A stretch of 58,057 nt of DNA from Verrucomicrobiota bacterium (GCA_030835305.1 JAURPJ010000104.1:1-58057), one strand, 5' to 3'; positions 17,673 to 28,500 are shown, counted from the first letter of the stretch. A program made the numbers and translations. The notes: generated by a model not told the origin, from the letters alone.

Positions 17673-19079
17673 CTAAGAGGCCATCAACTCCGCCAATGGC
17701 CCACGCTGATCGATGGTCTCGCTCAACCCAAGGTCGCGATCCCCATAATCGTCCACCGGCATCCCGGCGGCGTGCTGCAGGCTCATCAGCAAATTCGCCA
17801 GAACCCGGTGACCGCTTTGATTGTAGTTGGGGTAATGCAAATACCGTCCGGTTTTAAAGGCTCCATTCATGTTCCCCACGACCATCAGAGGCATATTTTC
17901 ATAGCCCGTGTGATGCTGGCTTCCGGCATCACTCAGGAATACGATAATCGTATGGTCGAGCATGGTGCCATCTCCTTCCGGAACAGCCTTGAGCTTGCCG
18001 GCCAATCCCGCGATCAATTCCATTTGATAGGTGCGAATCTTGGACCTCATCTCACGCCCCTCCTGCCAGTTGGACTCAAAACGATCCTCTGTTCCCTCAA
18101 CATCGGCGGTATGCCCAATGTCGTGGACCGAAACCTCCTTCATCCTCGCGTGATCAAAACCCTGATAGCGCACCTCCAGTTGATCCGCCCGGATTGTGAC
18201 CACATTCGTCAAGCCGGTGATGAGTGACGAAGCCGCCAGATCAAAATGCGCCTCCAATCGGTGGGTCTCGACTTCCGAGGTGTATTTGTCGTCCAACCTG
18301 GGAGCCATCCTGGAAAGAGAATCCCCCATCGTATTCAACTTTACCTGACGATCCCGAAGAGACTCGAAACCATTCAAGTAATGATCGAGCTTTTCCTTCT
18401 CATTCGAATTGAGCGACTTCTTGACCCGCTTCACGTCATCAACCAGGAAATCCATAAGGTTTTGGTGGGCCACGGCTTCGATCTTGGCATCATCACCGGT
18501 CATGACCGTGCCGAAGATTTCCTTGTAGGCCAACATGGCGGAGGCATAGGCCGGAGTACGGGTGTTTTTCCCTTGTGCCGAAATATCGAGATAGCGAAAG
18601 AGCTCGTCTTTCTTCGTCCCGATATGAAACGCCAGATGTGGAAAGATCCCCGGAAACTTTTTCGCCAATGTTGCATCGAGCGTCTCCTTGCGCGGAGGCG
18701 CGTGATCCCCGGAAGTATATGCTCCCAAAACACCAAAGTGCCCGCCATGCGGTCCCTTGCAGATCTTACTCGAAAGACCCTGAATAATTGATAGCTGATC
18801 CTTGAAGGGCTCCAGAGATTTCATACTCTCATTGAGTTCCAGATCGGCCAACGAGCGATCCACCAAGCGATCCAGCTTCAGGCGGTCCGCCCCAAACTCC
18901 TCTAGCCCTTTTGGTACAATCCCGTATGGCCTTAAACCATTCCCGCGCATCACAAAAACAAATCGCTTGGGCAGCCCCGTCAGCCCACCAACTGCTTCGG
19001 CACGCAAATGTTGTAGGAAGGGAGACAGGGCCAGCGAACCAGCGCCAATATTACGAAGAAAGTTTCGTCGGGTGACCAT
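17673..19079 (-). CDS. DUF1552 family Tat-exported protein
   Basis: A 468-residue protein typical of Planctomycetes and Verrucomicrobia. It begins with a Tat signal, TRRNFLRNIGAGSLALSPF. Family features are FVFVMRGNGLRPYGI near the start, GPHGGHFGVLGAYTSG, and VFLSDAGSQHHTGYENMPL near the end. Function is unknown. Its ATG shares one base with the stop of the DUF1592-type gene (TAATG), which marks them as a translationally coupled pair; such pairs recur in PVC genomes. It is the last gene of the operon running from 25327. The C-terminal end aligns with the remnant at 31226-31470. Confidence 0.9.
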   Translation of the reverse strand: MVTRRNFLRNIGAGSLALSPFLQHLRAEAVGGLTGLPKRFVFVMRGNGLRPYGIVPKGLEEFGADRLKLDRLVDRSLADLELNESMKSLEPFKDQLSIIQGLSSKICKGPHGGHFGVLGAYTSGDHAPPRKETLDATLAKKFPGIFPHLAFHIGTKKDELFRYLDISAQGKNTRTPAYASAMLAYKEIFGTVMTGDDAKIEAVAHQNLMDFLVDDVKRVKKSLNSNEKEKLDHYLNGFESLRDRQVKLNTMGDSLSRMAPRLDDKYTSEVETHRLEAHFDLAASSLITGLTNVVTIRADQLEVRYQGFDHARMKEVSVHDIGHTADVEGTEDRFESNWQEGREMRSKIRTYQMELIAGLAGKLKAVPEGDGTMLDHTIIVFLSDAGSQHHTGYENMPLMVVGNMNGAFKTGRYLHYPNYNQSGHRVLANLLMSLQHAAGMPVDDYGDRDLGLSETIDQRGPLAELMAS

Positions 19080-21547
19080 TAATTTTCGGAGTTAGGATCT
19101 TTACGATAGAGGAAGGAGTCTGACGTCAAAAGCGAAATAAGGAGAGCTTTAAAACTTCCTCCATTTTCGACATAGGCGCGGTCGGCCGCGATCAAGGTGG
19201 GCGAGTCGTTCAAAGTTTCGTTACGCCCCATCCAAAAGCGGAAGGCGTGGCGCACGAAGGATTGCCTAACGCGTTCCGACTTAGCCAATCGATTGACCAG
19301 ATCAACGGCGTCCTCAACCGGTCCATCCAGATCCGGATTCCCCGTACCGCGAAGCTCCCCCGAGGTATCCACCGGAGCGGAAGCCTCCGGCACCGGAGCT
19401 ACGAGTTCGGACAAACGCTGGCGATAACGTTCTACCTCCTTCTGCCACCGCTCATCGGTCATCTCTTGCCACTTTTTCCGCTCCCCCGTCCAGCGCATCA
19501 AATCATTCTCATAACGCTTCAAGGCAGCCGGATAATTCTTGATCCCTTCTTCAGGCTTTTTGATCTCAGCCAACTTCGCCTCAGCCTCGATGACCTTCAT
19601 TTCCCTCCCCACACGATCCAACTTCATCCACCGCTTCAATTCATCTTCGGTCCTTTGAGCATCGTGAACAAACTTGCGTCTCTTCTCAAAAAACTCCTCG
19701 GCATCACCCAGGACAATGATCTCGCGAAATCGCCCAAAATCATCATAGGCCTCAAAAACCTCACCCAGTGGATTCATCTGGCGATGACAACGCCAACACT
19801 CCTCCGGCCTCACCACATTCATCCTTTGCCTTAGTGTTCGATGAGGATCTTCCGGAACCTTGGCGTCCACTCCGATGGGAACCTCCGGAACAAGATCAGC
19901 AAGAAGGCGTTCCCGAATCCACTTCCCCCGCCGAATGGGATCATTCTCGGTATTGGCGCTGTGCGCCACCAGCCAGGCCGGATGAGTCAAAATGCCCGCA
20001 CGTTGTTCCCTGGGAAATGCAATCGGTTCTCCTGCCGCGCGCCGAACCGCGCGTGCCGCATCACGATCCAGATTATAGGCTTCGACGTGCTTGCTCCTTA
20101 AACCCGGCCATTTGCCCGAATCTAAAATAGCAGCCCACTCGACCTCGCCATACTGCTCGCGAAGATTCTTGTTGTGCCTCTCGTCGGGATTCTCGCGCAG
20201 CCTCCTGATCTCCCTGTCATCCTTGATGTAATCCATGGGATACTGATTTGAAGTCAGCAATTGCCCGAGAACATCCTGATCCCCTTCAAGAATCCCGAGC
20301 ACAAACATATCGGCATCCTTCCGCAACCGGTTTGCGTGATGGAAATCAGCCCGTTCACGATCCTTGAAGACATCAACGACCGCCGGATACCCAAAGAACT
20401 CCTGAAAGAAGCGAAGCTCACGTGGCCGAAATTGGTAATAATCCTCACCCCAACGGTGATACATCGGATAGTGCCAATATCGTTTCTCAATATCCGGTTT
20501 CTCGAGAATCTTGCTTACTTCCCGGGCCACGTCCTCACGGGATTGCAAGCGTCCCTCCCTGGCTGCGTTTAAAAGCTCCGTATCCGGCTTGTCATACAAC
20601 GCGTAGGACAGTGCATAAGCCAATTCCAGCGGACCCAACATCCGTCGTCCATCCGTAAGCTCTTCGCCAAGCCCGACTTCCATTCGAAAGACAAACTCCT
20701 GGGACATGAGCATGCCCATGATCAACGAACGGAAGCCCAGCGCAAGACCACCCAATTTGCGATTCTTTTCAAACAACCCCGCGACATATCTCTCACGATC
20801 TTCCGCCGTGGGTTCCCTTTGGTAGATTTGCTTAAAGAGTTCGACCAGCGCCCTTTCAATCGCTTCCTCAGTAGGACGCTCCGCATCTTCCTTGAAGAAG
20901 CCGTTAAGAAAACGATTCATGTGCGATCTTGTCGGCGACACCATGTGCTCGGCCACCAGATTACTGTTTCTCATCATTGTCTTGATGGTTGATTCATCGG
21001 CAACAAGACTGGCGTAATCCTGAATCCCCCTGCCTCCCAATCCAAGGAGAGGTTGCGAGAGCTTCAGTCTCATTTCGCTGGCAAAGCGGGAATAAATCTG
21101 GGGACTCTTTCGCCACATCCTCGGCGGAGAGAAAGCAGGCCCTTTGAATTCGCCGCTGAAAAGATCGTCGTGGTCAACCCGGTTCGCTTGATGGGGAAGC
21201 GCCAATTTCCAGGGATCATGTCCCCACCCGATCTTGGCGAGTTCCGCCGCGATCCATCCCTGAACCCTGCTCTTCTCAACCTTCGAAGGCTGTGTTTCAT
21301 CCTCCGGCGGCATGTCTCCCAAGCTCACCAGCTCCAGAATCTTCTCCCAACGCGCAACATCCTTCCCGTTGGTAATCAGACCATCGATATCGTGAACGGT
21401 GAAATCAGCCTTCTGCTTCTTCCCGCCGTGACAGCGATAGCAGTGCTCGGAAAGGAAAGGTTTAATGCGCTCCTGAAACTCCGTTAGTTCGGTATCCTTT
21501 GCCGAGACAAAGCAGGCCGACAAAAAGCAGAGAAGAAAATATTTCAC
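19079..21547 (-). CDS. Secreted DUF1592/DUF1588/DUF1585-type protein with two haem-binding motifs
   Basis: An 822-residue exported protein with signal peptide (about 1-16). It carries a CxxCH motif at residues 36-40 (CYRCH), in the cytochrome c-like PSD domain, and a second at about 582-587 (CWRCH) followed by NPLGEVFEAYDDFGRFR, which is the DUF1588 signature. The middle has GPLELAYALSYALYDKPD of DUF1592. About 110 charged residues predicted as coiled coil separate DUF1588 from the C-terminal DUF1585-like end (VRHAFRFWMGRNET). It starts with GTG at 21547. It is 15 bases after the DUF1501 gene and coupled to DUF1552. Probably a periplasmic or surface haem protein; function unknown. Confidence 0.88.
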   Translation of the reverse strand: MKYFLLCFLSACFVSAKDTELTEFQERIKPFLSEHCYRCHGGKKQKADFTVHDIDGLITNGKDVARWEKILELVSLGDMPPEDETQPSKVEKSRVQGWIAAELAKIGWGHDPWKLALPHQANRVDHDDLFSGEFKGPAFSPPRMWRKSPQIYSRFASEMRLKLSQPLLGLGGRGIQDYASLVADESTIKTMMRNSNLVAEHMVSPTRSHMNRFLNGFFKEDAERPTEEAIERALVELFKQIYQREPTAEDRERYVAGLFEKNRKLGGLALGFRSLIMGMLMSQEFVFRMEVGLGEELTDGRRMLGPLELAYALSYALYDKPDTELLNAAREGRLQSREDVAREVSKILEKPDIEKRYWHYPMYHRWGEDYYQFRPRELRFFQEFFGYPAVVDVFKDRERADFHHANRLRKDADMFVLGILEGDQDVLGQLLTSNQYPMDYIKDDREIRRLRENPDERHNKNLREQYGEVEWAAILDSGKWPGLRSKHVEAYNLDRDAARAVRRAAGEPIAFPREQRAGILTHPAWLVAHSANTENDPIRRGKWIRERLLADLVPEVPIGVDAKVPEDPHRTLRQRMNVVRPEECWRCHRQMNPLGEVFEAYDDFGRFREIIVLGDAEEFFEKRRKFVHDAQRTEDELKRWMKLDRVGREMKVIEAEAKLAEIKKPEEGIKNYPAALKRYENDLMRWTGERKKWQEMTDERWQKEVERYRQRLSELVAPVPEASAPVDTSGELRGTGNPDLDGPVEDAVDLVNRLAKSERVRQSFVRHAFRFWMGRNETLNDSPTLIAADRAYVENGGSFKALLISLLTSDSFLYRKDPNSEN

Positions 21548-21562
21548 ACGAATTATTGGACT

Positions 21563-22999
21563 TTAGATTGAAGCAAAGACTTCCATCGCAGGCTTTCCGG
21601 TCCCATCCTTGGTTGCGTAAAAAGGTCGCCCTTCAATATCAAAGGAGGTCTTTGGCGAAATCCCCATGGCTTGAAAAATGGTGGCGTGAAGATCCTCGAC
21701 CCCGAGTGGATTCTCAACCGCCACGAAGGGTCGCTCATTCGCGGTTCTACCGAACTGAAACCCTTTCTTAACTCCACCTCCGAACATCAGCACGCTGGTT
21801 CCACCGGTGAAATGACGATGCTGACCGTAGTGTTTCAATTCCGAGATTACATCGACTTTATGAGTCGTCTGATCGCGGGCATTCGATCCGGGAACACCTT
21901 CGATCATCATGTCGCGGCTAAACTCGCTGGCGATCACCACGAGCGTGCGGTCCAACATACCCCGCTCTTCCAGATCACGAATGAGTTGTGCAATGGGCTG
22001 GTCAATTTCCGACTTCAAACGCTTCACCGTGGTGTGCCCTTTTTCGTGGGTGTCCCAGTGCTTGAACGGCTGGTATTCCGTGGTCACCTCAATGAACCGG
22101 GCTCCGGATTCAGCCAGGCGGCGTGCCAGCAAACAGCCCTGGCCAAAGCGGCTCTTTCCATACGGAGCGGCCGAGGTCTCCGGCTCCTTGGTCAGATCAA
22201 AGGCTACCGCTTCTTTTGAACTCAGCAAGCGGTGGGCCTTCTCCATCGAGCGCAGCATCGACTCTTGCTGGAACTCGCTCCCACTCTTTCCGACCTGTCC
22301 TTCAGAAATCAGCTTCTTGTAAAGCTTGTAGCGATTCGAAAACCGTCCCGGCGTCATTCCCTCCGGTGGCTGCACCGCTCCTATCGCCTGATCCGGATAA
22401 GGCAGCAGGAAGGGACCAAATTCACTCCCGAAGAATCCTCCGGTGTGGAAGGCCTTGAGCTCCTCCTTCTCACCCACTCCCTCAAGCCGCTGGCCGATAT
22501 CAATGAAGGCTGGCATCGCTTCATTACGTTGCCCCAGCACCTTGGCCATCCATGCTCCGATGTGCGGAGCAGCCACCGTCTGTGGCGGAACGTATCCGGT
22601 ATGCCAATGATACTGATGCCGTGAATGGAGAATATGCCCGAGGTCAGGCTGCACCGCCGAGCGAATCAAAGTCCCCCGATCCATCACCTTGGCCAGTTCC
22701 TCAAATCCTTCCGTGAAATTGATCCCGCTTACGGAGGTTGGAATCGCAGGGAAGGTGCTACCAACGTCCGACACTTTGAGCCCCTTGCGAAACGGCTCGT
22801 AGTGCTTCGGATCAAAAGTATCAGGCGCGGCCATGCCGCCTCCCATCCAGAGAAAAATGCAACAATCGGCTCTAGCTTCGGGTTGCTCGACTTCTTCACC
22901 AAACAAGCGCGGCGCGCCCATTGCCAAAGTTGCAGCGGAAGCTGCTCCGAGCTTTCTTAGAAAGTCGCGGCGATTTTCAAATTCAAGTGACTTCGACAT
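21563..22999 (-). CDS. DUF1501 family Tat-exported protein
   Basis: A 478-residue protein of the DUF1501 family, abundant in PVC bacteria. It has a Tat signal (NRRDFLRKLGAASAATLAM) and conserved blocks: CCIFLWMGGGMAAPDTFDPK, HQYHWHTGYVP, GCLLARRLAESGARFIEV, and LVVIASEFSRDMMIEG. From memory, DUF1501 is grouped with the alkaline phosphatase/sulfatase fold, but the active-site residues have not been assigned here. It lies 9 bases after the DUF1549/DUF1553 gene, the partner it usually accompanies. Function unknown. Confidence 0.92.
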   Translation of the reverse strand: MSKSLEFENRRDFLRKLGAASAATLAMGAPRLFGEEVEQPEARADCCIFLWMGGGMAAPDTFDPKHYEPFRKGLKVSDVGSTFPAIPTSVSGINFTEGFEELAKVMDRGTLIRSAVQPDLGHILHSRHQYHWHTGYVPPQTVAAPHIGAWMAKVLGQRNEAMPAFIDIGQRLEGVGEKEELKAFHTGGFFGSEFGPFLLPYPDQAIGAVQPPEGMTPGRFSNRYKLYKKLISEGQVGKSGSEFQQESMLRSMEKAHRLLSSKEAVAFDLTKEPETSAAPYGKSRFGQGCLLARRLAESGARFIEVTTEYQPFKHWDTHEKGHTTVKRLKSEIDQPIAQLIRDLEERGMLDRTLVVIASEFSRDMMIEGVPGSNARDQTTHKVDVISELKHYGQHRHFTGGTSVLMFGGGVKKGFQFGRTANERPFVAVENPLGVEDLHATIFQAMGISPKTSFDIEGRPFYATKDGTGKPAMEVFASI

Positions 23000-23008
23000 G
23001 GTTTCTAT

Positions 23009-25327
23009 TTAGTTGATAAACTGGAATTCAGGAAGCATCAGCACGGTCCACAAAAAATCGGCGGCAGTCTCCGGAGTGATCTTCTCGCCCAGAATCTCGC
23101 GGGCCACTTGTTTTTCAAGTGAACTTGGCGGACGGGACAAAGCTTCAAAGTAAAGAGCCTCGATCATTTCTTTCTCGGCGACACGTTTTTCCGCACCCCG
23201 ATTCAGATAGCTCACAAATTCCGCACCGTTGTTCAGCTCGAGAGCTTGCAAAGTCGTCAAATCGGCAGGCCGGGTCGTGACAACCTGCTCCCGGTTCGGA
23301 CGTCCGAGCGCGCGCATTAAAAGAGTCGATTTCACCAATGACGCTCGAACCGCTCTCACTCCGTCCTTATGCCGAATAGTTCTCTCATTAAGATATTTTT
23401 TTATCTGACCATTCACACGGCCGGCCCACGGCTGCGAGCCCTGCTCTGCAGCAGGTTTCCCATTTGCGAGCCAAGTCCGGTCTGCAGTCAAAGTCACCTT
23501 CTCTCCCGCCAGGTTTGTTAGCTCAATAAAGGCATAAAGTCCGGCACCATTGGGACCACCTCCGAGGTTCCGGGCTTTCACCAAAAATTCATTTACCCCC
23601 TGCTTTAAATATCCGCTTAAATCAAACCGTTCGACCGTTTCCCAATTGGCATCTCCTCCGACCTTCTTACCGTTGACGACAAGCTCATACTCATTGTCAC
23701 AAGTGATGATAATCCTGCCCACGGCCTTCGCCGTAAGATTTATTGATTTTTTGAAGACCACTCTCTCACCTGCCGGTCGATTTCCCGGCACCGACCAGAT
23801 CCACTTCCCTGGAACACTTTGAGCTGAACTTTCACCAACCCGCTCAACCTTGGCGTCAATCTTACCGGGCATGGTCTCGGTGATCCCCCACACTGCATCG
23901 ATAAATTGCTCGGCTGTCATTCGCTTGGCGATGGGGCCTTCGAAAACAAAATCATCGCCGCTCTTGGTAGGAACTACGGTCGCACTTTGATAGGTGCGAG
24001 AATTCACCATAATGGAAAGGGTGCGCTTGAGATCGTAACCGTTTTGAGCCAGATCCCAGGCAAGATAATCGAGTAAATCCTCGCTCCAGGGACGATTGCT
24101 CATCATGTCAACTGGCTCAACCAATCCCCTCCCCATCAATCTAGCCCAGAAACGATTTACAATCGTTCTTGCGAGCCGACCATTTCCCGGATCCGTGGCA
24201 AGTTCCGCAGCCCGCTTGAGCCTTTCGTTTTTATGCGCGGCCTTGTCGATCGACCCAAGTTTGCCGAAGAGAAATTTCGCATCCATCTTTTCACCCGTCG
24301 GTTTGTCGCAGCGATACATTTCAAGCGGCTTCCCGGCGATGATCGCAGCCATGCCGTAAGCATCCTCCAGCTTCCAATCGTCGATAAAGCTATCATGACA
24401 TGAAGCGCACTTCATGTTCTCGCCAAAGAAAACCTGCGACACATTCTGCGCGAACTGAATCTCGGGAACCTGCGAAGCATTGACGTCGCCCCGCCACTTA
24501 ATCCCCTTGATAAACCCTTCCGACTCGGCAGTGGGGTTCATCAACTCCCTTACAAATTGATCATATGGTTTATTCTCTTTCAACGAACGATAAAGCCATT
24601 CCGTGATCTGACGACGTCCTCCGTCAATGAAACCCGTTCCCGCGTAATCATTCCGCAAAAGGTCATTCCAAAACGTCATCCAATGATCGGCGTAGCCGAG
24701 ATCTCGTGAGAGAAGCTCCTCAATCTTCGCTTCCCGCCTGGTGCCCGGCTCCGAAGTCAAGAACTTCTCCAGCTCGCTTTTCGAAGGAAGAAGCCCTACC
24801 AAATCCAAGCTCACTCGTCGCAAGAACCGGGCATCGGAGATTGGCTCCGGCGGCTGGACACGGTTCTTCTCGAAATAAGCTGCCGCAATCCGATCAATAG
24901 GGTTACCTCCCTCCGGCCCCGGCAACTCCACCTTCCGATGGGCCAGCGGAGCCTTCCACGTTTTCTTCCGGAAGGTAAACCCCGGCTCCCAAGCCACCCC
25001 CTCATTGACCCACTTCGTCAAAATGGCAATTTGCTCCACCGACAGGGGATCCGCGTCATGCGGCATTCGATCGTCTTCGTCCTCCGCTGTCAGCAACTCA
25101 ATAAAAAGGCTCTCACCCGCCTTCCCCACTGCAATGGTCTCCGAATCAAGAACCGACTCACGGGTCTCCATCGAAAGCCCTCCTTTCTTCTTACCGTTGC
25201 TGTGACACTTCACACAGTTCTCTTTAAGGATCGGCAGAACCTCATGCGCAAAATCGATCTCTGCTGAGACATTCAAAGCCAGAAGGATCGGAGTCAGGAG
25301 GTTCAGCTTCTGAAGAGTGGTAAACAT
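23009..25327 (-). CDS. DUF1549/DUF1553 (PSD1-type) secreted protein with haem-binding motif
   Basis: A 772-residue exported protein. After a signal peptide (about 1-22) comes a cytochrome-like PSCyt1 domain with CVKCH at 38-42, then DUF1549 (RRVSLDLVGLLPSKSELEKFL) with a second CASCH motif, and DUF1553 (VNRFWARLMGRGLVEPVDM). Within DUF1553, about residues 545-665, sits a beta-rich insert (FKKSINLTAKAVGRI, CDNEYELVVNGKKVGG, GVNEFLVKARNLGGG) that looks like a galactose-binding jelly roll. The start is the ATG at 25327; an open frame extends upstream but lacks a signal. First gene of the four-gene operon; function unknown. Confidence 0.88.
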   Translation of the reverse strand: MFTTLQKLNLLTPILLALNVSAEIDFAHEVLPILKENCVKCHSNGKKKGGLSMETRESVLDSETIAVGKAGESLFIELLTAEDEDDRMPHDADPLSVEQIAILTKWVNEGVAWEPGFTFRKKTWKAPLAHRKVELPGPEGGNPIDRIAAAYFEKNRVQPPEPISDARFLRRVSLDLVGLLPSKSELEKFLTSEPGTRREAKIEELLSRDLGYADHWMTFWNDLLRNDYAGTGFIDGGRRQITEWLYRSLKENKPYDQFVRELMNPTAESEGFIKGIKWRGDVNASQVPEIQFAQNVSQVFFGENMKCASCHDSFIDDWKLEDAYGMAAIIAGKPLEMYRCDKPTGEKMDAKFLFGKLGSIDKAAHKNERLKRAAELATDPGNGRLARTIVNRFWARLMGRGLVEPVDMMSNRPWSEDLLDYLAWDLAQNGYDLKRTLSIMVNSRTYQSATVVPTKSGDDFVFEGPIAKRMTAEQFIDAVWGITETMPGKIDAKVERVGESSAQSVPGKWIWSVPGNRPAGERVVFKKSINLTAKAVGRIIITCDNEYELVVNGKKVGGDANWETVERFDLSGYLKQGVNEFLVKARNLGGGPNGAGLYAFIELTNLAGEKVTLTADRTWLANGKPAAEQGSQPWAGRVNGQIKKYLNERTIRHKDGVRAVRASLVKSTLLMRALGRPNREQVVTTRPADLTTLQALELNNGAEFVSYLNRGAEKRVAEKEMIEALYFEALSRPPSSLEKQVAREILGEKITPETAADFLWTVLMLPEFQFIN

Positions 25328-25573
25328 ATACTTTTTTCTTGGAAGAGAATTCGAGGATTCAAACATCATCAAGACAGAAAACAAGGTGGTCTTCGTAGAT
25401 ACCGTGCGATTCCTTGGAAACTTCCGGTTGCAACCAAGAAAATCGAGCTTGAGAGTGTTCAGCAGTAAGTAATTTTGTCTTTGAGACCTCACTCATTTTC
25501 CGGTAGGGCTCCCCGCTGATCTCGTCTTTCCGACAATCAATCTCCCCTCCACGGCTAAGAATTTCCTCCGATC
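25328..25573. promoter_or_regulatory. Divergent intergenic region between PSD1 operon and CotH gene
   Basis: This 246-base space separates the divergent PSD1-type operon (minus) and the CotH giant (plus) and must hold promoters for both. It is visibly more AT-rich than the flanking coding DNA. I could not assign convincing -35/-10 boxes or operator palindromes by eye. Confidence 0.4.
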
Positions 25574-28500
25574 ATGAAGTCCCATATCTCCTCCTGGCTT
25601 GTTCTCACCCTCGTCCTCGTTATTCCCCACCTAAGCAACGCCGCCACTCTTACCGAAGGCGCAACCGTTCAGGTCTCTTCGAATAACGCCAATTTTGACA
25701 TCTCCGTATTCCCTGGAGCAGCCGGTTACAATGACCGCGGTATCGGAGGAAGTGAACCCGGTTCACCCACTTTCACCAACTCCTTTGGTGATGGCACCGT
25801 TGTTGACTACAACTTCGTGGGGAATTCGGGAACCGGAAGCCCTCTTGTCACCTACGCCAGTGGCGCGGCCAACCGAATCCCAACCCCAACTTCTCCATCC
25901 GCAAATGTCCACGGCAATGGAGAGGACTGGGCCAATGTCTGGACCACCACGGATCCCGCCGGATTCACTTCGGCCAAGAACCACAATCCCACCTCAACAC
26001 CGGGAGCAGCCAACACCTTCGCCCGAACAGCCAACGTGACCGGAACGGTGGACATTTCAGGACTGAGTTCGGGACAACTCTTTTTCCCCCACGGAACTTT
26101 CATCAACTCATGGAACCTCGATCTAACCATGAGTGGCCCAGGGCAACCCAATCTTACCGCCAACGCCGGAATGGCAAATGGCGCCAGCACAAACAAAGGG
26201 TGGATCACTGACTTCTCCTTCACCGATGCTTCCGCATACGACACCATCACTTACACATACACCAATGGTGACACCGACGGCTCTCGCGCCCGTTTTATGG
26301 GGGTAATCCTCGGAGGTTCGATTGCCCCAGCCACTCCGCCCACCGTGACGAACCTGCCGGCAACCGACATTGAACCGTCTTCAGCCACCCTTCCGGGTGA
26401 AGTCACCGACACCGGAGGCGCCACTCCTTCAGTCACCATCTATTGGGGTGATAACGACGCCGGAACAACAACCGAAAACTGGGACAAGTCCGCCAACCTT
26501 GGCAACCAGGCCGGTCCATTCTCGACTTCGATCACCGGCTTGTCACCGTCCACAACCTATTTCTTCCGGGCTTTTGCTACCAACGAAGCAGGAAGCGATT
26601 GGGCAAATTCAACCTCTTCCTTCACGACCCAGGCTCCTCCCAATCCTCCTTCCGTAGTCAACTCTGCCGCGACAGGCGTCGGTTTTGTCGAAGCAGACCT
26701 TAATGGGAACGTCACTTCAACAGGTGGCGAAGCTCCCGAAGTCATCATTTACTATGGTGACAATGACGGCGGCACCACTCCTGGCAATTGGGATGAAGGC
26801 GTCAATCTCGGGGCCCAAACCGGAACTTTCACCACCGACCTCTTCGGCCTCTCCGACGATACCACCTACTATTTCCGCGCTTTCGCCCAGAACTCAGGCG
26901 GATCCGCGTGGGCGCCAAGTACTGCAAGCTTCGTGACAAATGCCTTCTCCCTCCCGGCCGTGGGAACTTCTCCAGCCACCGGAATCACCGGCACCGCTGC
27001 CGGAGTCGGAGGATCAGTCACCGATACCGGAAACGACCCTCCCAACATCACCCTCTTCTGGGGGACCAATGACGGTGGCACTAATGCCCTCAACTGGGGC
27101 AATCAAATTGATCTGGGGGAGCAAGGAGCCTCCTTCTCCACCGTCCTCTCCGGACTCAACCCGCTCACCACTTATTACTTTCGCGCCTTCGCCGAAAACG
27201 ACGCCGGCTCCGCCTGGGCCAACACCACCGAAAGCTTAACCACACTCGAAGTCAGTGAGCTTTTGATCAACGAATTCATGGCTTCCAACGATGGAGGGCA
27301 ATCCAACAGTTCAAACAACTGGTATCCCATCGCTAACCAGATTCCGGGAACCAGCGACGATTGGATCGAAATTTTTAACACCGGAGCCTCCACTATCGAT
27401 CTCGGCGGATGGCATCTCACCGACGACCCGGCTGCCCCCACCAAATGGACTTTTCCTTCTCCCACTAATCTTCCTGCAGGAGGTTTTCTCATCGTTTACG
27501 CTTCGGGAAGCGGAGTCCCTGATACCAACGGCAACCTTCACACCAACTTCAGGCTCTCTTCAGGCGGAGAAAATATCGCTCTCATTCGCCCCGCCGGAAC
27601 CATTGCCAGTGAGTTCGCCATCGGAGGCGGTGATTATCCCTCTCAAGACCGGGACATCTCATATGGCCTCCACCCCAACACCGGAAATCCCGTCTACTTT
27701 TCGTCACCCACCCCGGGTGCAGCAAACGATTCGAACGGTATCGCGAGAGTCGCGGACACCAGCTTTGCTCCAGATCGAGGGTACTATGATCAGACAATTG
27801 ACGTAACGATAAGCAGTTTGACCCCCGATGCCGTCATCTACTACACGACCGACGGAACGAAACCGGTGGATGACAATGGCAACCCTACTGCAAGCGCATC
27901 GATCTACTCTGCGCCTGTTGCCATCACGGAAACCACTGCGCTGAAAGCGGCAGCTACCAAAGCCGGTTTTGCGCCCACCAATATCGACTGCCAGACCTAC
28001 ATTCTCCTGGATATTGAAAACGCCAACCCGGACGGCACAGACGCTGGTGGTCTGAATACCGCCTTCCTTCAACAAACCCAACCAACTGGCTGGGGCAACC
28101 TTTCTTCGGGAGACTACAACATGGATACCCGTGTCTCAAAATCCACCACCACCGCCACCGGCTACACCGAGACCACCGCGCAAACCATGCTCAAAGGATT
28201 ACGGGACATCCCCACCATCTCCATTGCCATGAACCGGGCCGACTTCAGCGGCCCCAGTGGAATCTACACCAACTCAACCAATGGAGCACTGGAATACGAA
28301 TGCTCCGCCGAATACATTCCGTCAGTCAATGACACCCGCGACGATTGGCAGATCAATTGCGGCATCAAGGCACAGGGCGGTGCTAGTCGAAACCCCAGCG
28401 CCAGTCCGAAACACTCCATGAATTTCCGATTTAGATCTCAATACGGAGCCGGTCGCCTCAGAGCAGCCATTTTCCCGGATTCGGAAATCAAGGAATTCAA

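Noticed and set aside
25328-25492. Upstream extension of the PSD1-type protein by 55 residues
   Set aside because: Would put the signal peptide internally; ATG at 25327 gives a normal secretory start.
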